This document shows, one piece after another, positions 1 to 4,822 of a stretch of DNA of 12,097 bases (position 1 is the first letter of the stretch; each line of letters begins with the position of its first letter). The stretch is taken from assembly GCA_900551955.1 (NCBI GenBank), contig UWSE01000020.1, positions 1 through 12,097 of the forward strand. Reading direction: 5' to 3'. A program made the translations under genes and the position numbers. Source of the DNA: an uncultured Mollicutes bacterium. Its GTDB lineage: Bacteria; Bacillota_I; Bacilli_A; UBA3375. The notes beneath the pieces were generated by a model. The model made no database searches and was not told the DNA's origin. It saw only the letters and a program-made list of their open reading frames with translations.

Positions 1-408
1 GGTAAGTATAAAAATAGTTTAATCTATACGATTGATGATCCTAAAATTGATATTGATCAAACTGTATTATTAAATCATACTCAATCATTAATGGAACCGC
101 AAGTCCAAGAGTTTATTCCTTTTGATGTCAAATATTTATCTGACATGCAAATGGAATTAGAAAGTTTAACAGGAGTTGGTGATAGTTACCAATTTATCTT
201 TAAGTTTACTAATATTAGTAGTAATAATTTTATCGTTAATCGAATTCGCATTAAATTATTTGATGCTAATAAAAAATTTTATGTCAACATTAAAGAACAA
301 GTTAAATTTAAACAACATAGTTCCAAAACTATCAATGTCTTTATTCCTGTAAGTGAATTACATGATGTTGATGTGAGTAAATTAGATATTAAAATAAGCT
401 TAACATAA
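1..408 (+). CDS. 3' end of a protein gene, possibly SLAP-domain-like
   Basis: The reading frame is open from the first base, so the gene begins upstream of the window and the ATG at 91 is internal; 135 residues are visible. The last 80 or so residues look like one beta-rich domain: alternating hydrophobic strands, a 'FKFTN' strand, a 'RIRIKLFDANKKF' strand, then 'HSSKTINVFIP'. This order (strand, Asn, strand, 'l.Da.g', then a Ser-rich turn leading to a strand ending in Pro) resembles SLAP domains of Bacillota, which occur in S-layer-associated proteins, but that assignment rests on pattern only. No membrane segment or signal peptide is visible in this part. The stop codon lies 10 nt before pdp and the pdp ribosome binding site follows directly, so the two are probably co-transcribed. 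An uncharacterised beta-sandwich domain is the alternative. Confidence 0.55.
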   Translation, partial: GKYKNSLIYTIDDPKIDIDQTVLLNHTQSLMEPQVQEFIPFDVKYLSDMQMELESLTGVGDSYQFIFKFTNISSNNFIVNRIRIKLFDANKKFYVNIKEQVKFKQHSSKTINVFIPVSELHDVDVSKLDIKISLT

Positions 409-418
409 AAGGAGTTAT

Positions 419-1705
419 ATGATAAATGTTGTAGAAATAATAGATAAAAAGCGCCAAAATCAAGCTTTAACTAATGATGAGATTAAACAAGTAATTGATT
501 TATATGTTGAAGACAAAGTTCCAGATTATCAAATGTCAGCGCTACTTATGGCAATGTGTTGTAATGGTTTAAATCAAGATGAGATTAATACACTTACAAC
601 TAGTTATATTAATAGTGGTGATGTTATTGATTTATCAGCTTTAACTAAACCTACAGTTGATAAACACTCAACTGGTGGAGTAGGTGATAAAACGAGTTTA
701 GTTATCTCACCTATTCTTGCTACGTTTGGTGTTGATGTAGCTAAAATGTCGGGACGAGGTTTGGGGTTTACCGGAGGAACGTTAGATAAGTTAGAAGCAA
801 TAAATGGATTTAACATTAACTTAGATGAAAAAACATTTATCAATCAAGTTAATAATGTTGGATTAAGTATCATTAGCCAAACATCTAATTTAGTTCCTGC
901 TGATAAAAAAATTTATGCTCTTCGTGATGTAACAGCTACAGTGGATTCGATTGGTTTAATAGCTGCTAGTATTATGAGCAAAAAAATCGCAGCAGGAGCT
1001 GATCATATTTGTTTAGATGTTAAATGTGGTGCCGGTGCTTTTATGAAAGATGAAGCTAGTGCTAAAGCCTTAGCCCAAACGTTAATTAATATCGGAAAAG
1101 CATATGATAAAAAAATATGTGCAGTTATTTCTACAATGCAACAACCATTAGGTATTAGTGTAGGTAATAGTCTTGAAGTATTAGAGGCAATTGATACCTT
1201 AAAAGGGAATGGTCCTAAAGATTTAGTAGATTTGAGTATAACAATTGTTAAAAACTTATTAGCCCTTTGTCAGATTAATGTCAGTGAAGAAGATATAATA
1301 GCTAAATTAACTAGTGGAGAAGCATATCAAAAATTCATTGAATTTGTTGAAGCCCAAGGTGGAAGTAAAGAAGCGATTGACAATTTAAGGGTTAGTGATA
1401 AAATCTATCAATATAGTGCTGATCAAGCAGGATATATTGATTCATATCATACTGATATGATTGGAAAAGCTGCCCAAGTATTAGGGGCAGGACGCTTAGT
1501 TAAAACAGATAGTATTGATTATAGTGTCGGAATTAAATGTCCATATAAAATTGGTGATCCAATTAATATCGGTGATCCTTTATTTACAGTTTATTATCAG
1601 GATGAAAATAAATTACAACAAGCAATCGAATATTTAGATCAAAGTTATAGTATTAAAACTACACCAGTGACAGTTAGTCCAATTATATTAGATGTAGTTA
1701 GATAG
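419..1705 (+). CDS. pdp: pyrimidine-nucleoside phosphorylase
   Basis: This cytosolic enzyme splits uridine, thymidine or deoxyuridine with phosphate into the free base and (deoxy)ribose 1-phosphate. The 428 residues match the family length. The N-terminal helical domain contains 'IPDYQMSA'-like 'VPDYQMSALLMA' (residues 35-46). The phosphate site is KHSTGGVGD (82-90). The thymidine/pyrimidine phosphorylase signature SGRGLGFTGGTLDKLE is complete at 111-126. The base-binding residues Arg169, Ser184 and Lys188 are present in 'ALRD' and 'AASIMSKK'. A C-terminal alpha/beta domain follows from about 340. The start is well set: AAAAGGAG at 407-414 lies just before the ATG, and the N-terminus aligns with the family. 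The stop codon overlaps the tpiA ribosome binding site, so the two genes form an operon. Family knowledge separates the broad pyrimidine enzyme (pdp) from strict thymidine phosphorylase (deoA) only weakly here; pdp is favoured for a Gram-positive bacterium. Confidence 0.95.
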   Translation: MINVVEIIDKKRQNQALTNDEIKQVIDLYVEDKVPDYQMSALLMAMCCNGLNQDEINTLTTSYINSGDVIDLSALTKPTVDKHSTGGVGDKTSLVISPILATFGVDVAKMSGRGLGFTGGTLDKLEAINGFNINLDEKTFINQVNNVGLSIISQTSNLVPADKKIYALRDVTATVDSIGLIAASIMSKKIAAGADHICLDVKCGAGAFMKDEASAKALAQTLINIGKAYDKKICAVISTMQQPLGISVGNSLEVLEAIDTLKGNGPKDLVDLSITIVKNLLALCQINVSEEDIIAKLTSGEAYQKFIEFVEAQGGSKEAIDNLRVSDKIYQYSADQAGYIDSYHTDMIGKAAQVLGAGRLVKTDSIDYSVGIKCPYKIGDPINIGDPLFTVYYQDENKLQQAIEYLDQSYSIKTTPVTVSPIILDVVR

Positions 1706-1712
1706 GAGTTTT

Positions 1713-2453
1713 ATGAAAACAATTATAGCCGGAAATTGGAAAATGAATTTAACTAATGATGAAGTTAATGATTATTTAAAGTCATTAAATAAGATAAAAA
1801 TTAATAACGATAAAGCAGTTAAACTATTTGTTCCTAGTATTTATTTAGCTTTAGCTAAATCATTAAATACTAATAACAATGTTAGTATTGGTTGTCAAAA
1901 TATGCACCAAGAAATGCAAGGAGCATTTACTGGTGAAATTAGTGCCCCAATGTTAAATAGTATTAATATTGATGAAGTATTAATTGGGCACTCTGAACGT
2001 CGTGAATACTTTAATGAAAGTGATGTATTAGTTAATAAAAAAGTATTACAAGCTTTAGCTAATAATATTAAACCAACTATCTGTGTCGGTGAAACATTAG
2101 AAGAACGTCAAGGTAATTTAACTAATAATGTTTTAGAATGTCAATTAAAAGAAGCGCTAAAAGATGTAGATCCTGAAAACTTAACTACAGTTACTATTGC
2201 TTATGAACCGTTATGGGCAATTGGAACAGGAGAAACAGCTACTAGTGAACAAGCACAAGAAGCATGTAGTTTTATTCGTCAGGTATTAGGTAAAGTGTAT
2301 GGTGATGAAATTGCTAATAATGTCGCTATTTTATATGGTGGAAGTGTTAATAATGATAACTTTAACGAAATTATTCAGCAAGCTGATATTAACGGAGTAT
2401 TAGTTGGTGGAGCTAGTTTAAAAATTGATACTTTTAGTGATATGATGAAATAA
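1713..2453 (+). CDS. tpiA: triosephosphate isomerase
   Basis: This glycolytic enzyme interconverts dihydroxyacetone phosphate and glyceraldehyde 3-phosphate in the cytosol. At 246 residues it has the usual length of a single TIM barrel. The active site is complete: Lys10 in 'GNWKMN', His93 in 'IGHSERR', and Glu165 in 'AYEPLWAIGTG', whose last part is the mobile phosphate-gripping loop. The phosphate-binding 'GGSV' (209-212) and 'GGAS' (232-235) are also intact. AGGAG at 1704-1708 overlaps the stop codon of pdp, leaving 7 nt between the genes and suggesting coupled translation. In many Bacillota tpiA sits in a gap-pgk-tpi-gpm-eno cluster; here it follows a nucleoside phosphorylase. A link is reasonable, because deoxyribose from nucleosides is split to glyceraldehyde 3-phosphate, but deoB and deoC are not in the window. 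No terminator follows directly; transcription may run into the tRNA gene. Confidence 0.98.
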   Translation: MKTIIAGNWKMNLTNDEVNDYLKSLNKIKINNDKAVKLFVPSIYLALAKSLNTNNNVSIGCQNMHQEMQGAFTGEISAPMLNSINIDEVLIGHSERREYFNESDVLVNKKVLQALANNIKPTICVGETLEERQGNLTNNVLECQLKEALKDVDPENLTTVTIAYEPLWAIGTGETATSEQAQEACSFIRQVLGKVYGDEIANNVAILYGGSVNNDNFNEIIQQADINGVLVGGASLKIDTFSDMMK

Positions 2454-2454
2454 T

Positions 2455-2483
2455 TTCAAAAAACATATAAATAGTGTTATAAT
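2455..2483 (+). promoter_or_regulatory. promoter of tRNA-Lys
   Basis: A perfect -10 hexamer TATAAT lies at 2478-2483, with a TG extension at 2475-2476 (TGTTATAAT). A weak -35 (TTCAAA, 2455-2460) sits 17 bp upstream. Transcription would start near 2489-2491, about 22 nt before the tRNA. The -10 box falls inside the left arm of the inverted repeat at 2472-2508, which is unusual. It is inferred from sequence only. Confidence 0.65.
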
Positions 2484-2508
2484 TAAATGTAGTTTAATTA
2501 TAACACTA
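2472..2508. repeat. perfect 16-bp inverted repeat between tpiA and tRNA-Lys
   Basis: The arms at 2472-2487 (TAGTGTTATAATTAAA) and 2493-2508 are perfect reverse complements around a 5-nt centre. No T-run follows on either side, so it does not look like an intrinsic terminator. Each arm carries TATAAT, one on each strand. If a tpiA transcript reads through, the RNA would form a long AU-rich hairpin just before the tRNA. Possible roles are an operator over the tRNA promoter, a pair of opposed promoters, or a processing site. Confidence 0.85.
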
Positions 2509-2512
2509 ACAT

Positions 2513-2588
2513 GTCTTGTTAGCTCAGTTGGTAGAGCATCTGGCTTTTAACCAGAGGGTCACAGGTTCGAATCCTGTACAAGACACCA
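2513..2588 (+). tRNA. tRNA-Lys (anticodon UUU)
   Basis: The 76-nt cloverleaf is complete. Acceptor arms GTCTTGT (2513-2519) and ACAAGAC (2578-2584) pair over 7 bp, followed by discriminator A2585 and an encoded CCA (2586-2588). The D arm is GCTC/GAGC with AGTTGGTA as the loop. The anticodon stem TCTGG/CCAGA encloses CTTTTAA, giving anticodon TTT at 2546-2548 (lysine, AAA/AAG). The T arm is ACAGG-TTCGAAT-CCTGT. It is a single tRNA gene rather than part of a cluster, lying between tpiA and aroB, with its own likely promoter and a terminator at 2655. Confidence 0.98.
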
Positions 2589-2654
2589 TTAACAGCAATC
2601 TAACAAAAGATTATAAACATATTGATATTAGTACAATTCGTTAAAACTGTAATT

Positions 2655-2681
2655 AAGAGTCGTGTAACACGACTCTTTTTT
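2655..2681 (+). terminator. intrinsic terminator after tRNA-Lys
   Basis: A 10-bp GC-containing stem, AAGAGTCGTG (2655-2664) with CACGACTCTT (2668-2677), has a 3-nt loop and runs into T2676-T2681. It ends the tRNA transcript and probably any readthrough from pdp-tpiA. The 66 nt between the tRNA and this stem hold no gene that I can see. Confidence 0.92.
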
Positions 2682-2753
2682 AATATAAAAAGCTAGGATA
2701 CTCAAACATTTAACCTATTAAATGATTATTTTAATGTCTATAAATATTTATCT

Positions 2754-2762
2754 TGCTATAAT
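2754..2762 (+). promoter_or_regulatory. extended -10 promoter of aroB
   Basis: TGCTATAAT is a perfect extended -10 element (TG at 2754-2755, TATAAT at 2757-2762). No good -35 hexamer is seen at the expected distance. Only 6 nt (AAAGTT) separate it from the aroB ATG at 2769, so the start of transcription should fall on or within a base or two of the start codon. Confidence 0.7.
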
Positions 2763-2768
2763 AAAGTT

Positions 2769-3668
2769 ATGAGAACAATTAATATATTAAATCAATATCA
2801 TGTTTACATTAAATCTGGTTTATTTAACCTGTTTTTAGATAATGTTGATCAAAATTATTTAATCATTAAAGATGAAAATGTCGATATTAATTGCGATAAT
2901 TTTATTAGTATACCTTTTAGTGAGCAAACTAAAAATTTAGCGACAGTCAATCAATTATATGATTTATTTATTGACAACAATGTAAGTAGGGAAACTACTA
3001 CCATAGTGGCAGTAGGAGGTGGAGTGACTCTAGATGTTGTTGGCTATGCAGCCGCAACATTTAAACGAGGAATTAAAGTGATTTATGTGCCAACCACACT
3101 ACTTAGTATGGTTGATGCAAGTGTAGGTGGAAAAACCGGCGTTAACTATCAAGGGTTAAAAAATTATATAGGTTGTTTTTATCAGCCAAGTTGTGTCATT
3201 ATTGATCCAGTGTTTTTACAAACACTAGATCAACGCCAATTTAATAATGGCATGGCCGAAGTTATCAAATATGGTTGCATTAAAGATAAACAATTATTAA
3301 ACGATATTATGCAACATAATCTTGATATTGAAGATATTATTGAACGAAGTATTAATATTAAAAAATATTTTGTCGAACAAGATGAACATGATCATCATGT
3401 TCGTCATGCTCTAAATTTTGGTCATACGTATGGGCATGCCATTGAAAGTTATTATCAGTTTGATAAGTATTTACATGGAGAAGCAATTAGTATTGGGATG
3501 AATATGAAATGTAATGATCCGCTTTTAAAAGAGGTATGTGAATATTATCATCTGCCAACAACTTTAGAAGATGAGATTGATTTAACTAACTTAATGTTAA
3601 AAGATAAGAAAAATGAAGGTGGAATTAAGTTGGTTAAATTAAAAGAGTTAGGTGAAGTAGATATTTAA
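2769..3668 (+). CDS. aroB: 3-dehydroquinate synthase, compact form
   Basis: The enzyme converts the heptulosonate DAHP to 3-dehydroquinate, the second step of the shikimate pathway, using NAD and a divalent metal. Motifs in order are GGGVTLD (83-89, NAD site), 'PTTLLSMVDASVGGKTGVN' (108-126), 'KNYIG' (131-135), 'AEVIKYG' (163-169), 'LNFGHTYGHAIE' (215-226) and 'HGEAISIGM' (236-244). The expected metal ligands Glu164, His219 and His236 are present. At 299 residues it is shorter than the usual 340-370; the N-terminal nucleotide domain and the C-terminal helical part are both trimmed, but the frame is intact. The N-terminus starts where the family begins ('INILNQYHVYIKSG'), supporting ATG 2769 although there is no Shine-Dalgarno. 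It stands alone: no other shikimate gene is nearby. A related sugar-phosphate cyclase is possible but less likely. Confidence 0.9.
   Translation: MRTINILNQYHVYIKSGLFNLFLDNVDQNYLIIKDENVDINCDNFISIPFSEQTKNLATVNQLYDLFIDNNVSRETTTIVAVGGGVTLDVVGYAAATFKRGIKVIYVPTTLLSMVDASVGGKTGVNYQGLKNYIGCFYQPSCVIIDPVFLQTLDQRQFNNGMAEVIKYGCIKDKQLLNDIMQHNLDIEDIIERSINIKKYFVEQDEHDHHVRHALNFGHTYGHAIESYYQFDKYLHGEAISIGMNMKCNDPLLKEVCEYYHLPTTLEDEIDLTNLMLKDKKNEGGIKLVKLKELGEVDI
3381..3405. repeat. inverted repeat inside aroB
   Basis: GATGAACATGA (3381-3391) pairs with TCATGTTCGTC (3395-3405) around a TCA loop, 11 bp including one G-U pair. It encodes the His-rich 'DEHDHHVR' just before the metal-binding motif, so the codons for Asp, Glu and His may explain the symmetry. 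Confidence 0.5.
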
Positions 3669-3695
3669 TAAAAATATCTATTAATAAATAAAACA

Positions 3696-3704
3696 TGATA
3701 TAAT
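3696..3704 (+). promoter_or_regulatory. extended -10 promoter of rpsD
   Basis: TGATATAAT (TG at 3696-3697, TATAAT at 3699-3704) is a perfect extended -10 element; no clear -35 is seen. The predicted start is near G3711, which is the first base of the closing helix of the rpsD leader. That agreement supports both the promoter and the RNA model. Confidence 0.72.
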
Positions 3705-3710
3705 ATTATT

Positions 3711-3862
3711 GTTAGTAAGTAGCATGATAATAAATATTATTATGATCAGTAATCGTTTAGAAAGTAAGTAGCTTGAGCTAAAAAGTGAAATCCTAATTAA
3801 TGATCATCTTAATAGGAAATTATTAACCTTTACTGACAAATAAAGAAAGTGGAGGTACATTT
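3711..3862 (+). promoter_or_regulatory. structured rpsD leader, candidate S4-binding autoregulatory RNA
   Basis: About 150 nt separate the predicted start of transcription from the rpsD ATG. Visible elements are: a closing helix GUUAGUAAG (3711-3719) with UUUACUGAC (3829-3837); a hairpin from ATAATAA/TTATTAT at 3727-3742; UUUAG (3756-3760) with CUAAA (3778-3782); and a 9-bp hairpin from UCCUA.UUAA (3791-3800, one bulged A) with UUAAUAGGA (3809-3817), whose loop holds the palindrome UGAUCA. A second UGAUCA (3743-3748) could make a loop-loop contact. The direct repeat AGTAAGTAGC occurs at 3714-3723 and 3763-3772. The Shine-Dalgarno region AGUGGAGGU (3848-3856) can pair over 9 bp (two G-U) with ACCUUUACU (3826-3834), which excludes the closing helix. 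S4 is known to repress its own mRNA through the leader in Bacillus; membership of this leader in that class is inferred. Confidence 0.6.
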
Positions 3863-4462
3863 ATGTCAAAATATACAGGACCTAAATGGAAAAAATCAAG
3901 AAGATTAGGTTTTAGTTTATCTGAAACTGGAAAAGAATTACAAAAACGAAATTACGCACCAGGACAACATGGTCAAGCGCGTAAAAAACAAAGTGAGTAT
4001 GGAATTCAACTTGCTGAAAAGCAAAAAGTACGTTTTATGTACGGAATGACAGAAAAACAATTCCGTAAATTATTTGAACGTGCTGGAAAAATGAAAGGGA
4101 TTCACGGTACTAACTTCATGGTATTATTAGAATCACGTTTAGATTCATTAGTATACCGTTGTGGATTTGCAATGACTCGTCAACAAGCTCGTCAAATCGT
4201 AAATCACGGACACATTTTAGTTAATGGGAAAAAAGCAACTATCCCATCAATGATCTTAAAACCTGGAGATAAAATCTCTTTCCGTGAACGTTCTCAAAAC
4301 TTAAAAGTAGTTAACGAAGCATTAGAAAACCGTGTTTCAACTTTAGACTTTGTTAATGTTGATAAAGCGAAAAAAGAGGGAACATACGAACGTTTCCCTG
4401 AAATGCGTGAGTTAAACCAAGATATTAACCCACAATTAATCGTAGAGTTCTATTCTCGTTAG
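3863..4462 (+). CDS. rpsD: 30S ribosomal protein S4
   Basis: S4 binds the 5' domain of 16S rRNA early in small-subunit assembly and in many bacteria represses its own synthesis. The 199 residues match the Bacillus-type form, with 'MSKYTGPKWKKSRRLGFS' at the start and no N-terminal zinc cysteine cluster. The S4 RNA-binding domain runs from about 91 to 151 ('RLDSLVYRCGFAMTRQQARQ', then 'VNHGHILVNGKK'). The C-terminus is the family's 'LIVEFYSR'. The start is fixed by GGAGG at 3851-3855, 7 nt before the ATG. Codon choice shifts toward CGT for Arg and other translation-optimised codons, as expected for a ribosomal protein. It stands apart from the usual rpsM-rpsK-rpoA cluster, as in Bacillus. There is no terminator before trxA, so the two share a transcript and probably the leader control. 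Confidence 0.99.
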   Translation: MSKYTGPKWKKSRRLGFSLSETGKELQKRNYAPGQHGQARKKQSEYGIQLAEKQKVRFMYGMTEKQFRKLFERAGKMKGIHGTNFMVLLESRLDSLVYRCGFAMTRQQARQIVNHGHILVNGKKATIPSMILKPGDKISFRERSQNLKVVNEALENRVSTLDFVNVDKAKKEGTYERFPEMRELNQDINPQLIVEFYSR

Positions 4463-4484
4463 TAGTAACTAAATGGGAGGTAAT

Positions 4485-4796
4485 ATGGCTATTAATCATA
4501 TTCATAGTAATGATGAATTTACTCAAGCAATTAATCAAGATTTAGTATTAGTAGACTTCTTTGCTGATTGGTGTGGTCCTTGTCAAGCATTAGGACCAAT
4601 CCTTGAGCAAGTGAGTGGAGAAGTTGATTATCCAATTTATAAAATTAACATTGATGAATTAGGTGATATTGCAGGTCAATACCAAGTAGTATCAATTCCA
4701 ACAATGATGATTTTTAAAAACGGAGAAATGGTTGATAAACACGTAGGTGTGATGCAACGTGATGAAATTATGACTTGGGTAAATAGTAAAAAATAA
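4485..4796 (+). CDS. trxA: thioredoxin
   Basis: This small cytosolic dithiol protein reduces protein disulfides, for example in ribonucleotide reductase and peroxidases, and is itself recharged by thioredoxin reductase. It has one thioredoxin fold with the active site WCGPC at 29-33 and the cis-proline in 'SIPT' (Pro72). At 103 residues the length is typical. I start it at ATG 4485, not the in-frame ATG at 4473: the upstream ATG has no ribosome binding site and itself overlaps GGGAGG (4475-4480), the best Shine-Dalgarno for 4485, although the 4-nt spacing is short. It follows rpsD by 22 nt with no terminator between, and a terminator overlaps its stop codon. Linkage of a thioredoxin to rpsD is not a common arrangement that I know of. 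Confidence 0.95.
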   Translation: MAINHIHSNDEFTQAINQDLVLVDFFADWCGPCQALGPILEQVSGEVDYPIYKINIDELGDIAGQYQVVSIPTMMIFKNGEMVDKHVGVMQRDEIMTWVNSKK

Positions 4797-4816
4797 GACT
4801 TAGGTCTTATTTTTTT
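4791..4816 (+). terminator. intrinsic terminator overlapping the trxA stop codon
   Basis: ATAAGAC (4793-4799) pairs with GTCTTAT (4804-4810) around TTAG, extended by A-T pairs on the outside, and runs into T4810-T4816. The trxA TAA (4794-4796) lies in the left arm, so a ribosome finishing trxA would cover it. The uvrC ATG is only 6 nt beyond the T-run. Confidence 0.82.
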
Positions 4817-4822
4817 AATAAT

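Noticed and set aside
604..843. Minus-strand open frame inside pdp
   Set aside because: It is the complement of the conserved pdp signature region, has no ribosome binding site and no recognisable motif.
2472..2508. Inverted repeat as terminator of pdp-tpiA
   Set aside because: No T-run follows the stem, and a proper terminator lies after the tRNA at 2655.
2513..2588. tRNA-Lys as an integration site of a mobile element
   Set aside because: No integrase, no repeat of the tRNA 3' end and no change in composition are seen nearby.
3711..3862. rpsD leader as a T-box riboswitch
   Set aside because: There is no T-box TGGNACCGCG element and no terminator/antiterminator pair, and the gene is not an aminoacylation or amino-acid gene.
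4473..4484. Earlier ATG for trxA
   Set aside because: It overlaps the GGGAGG that serves ATG 4485 and has no ribosome binding site of its own.
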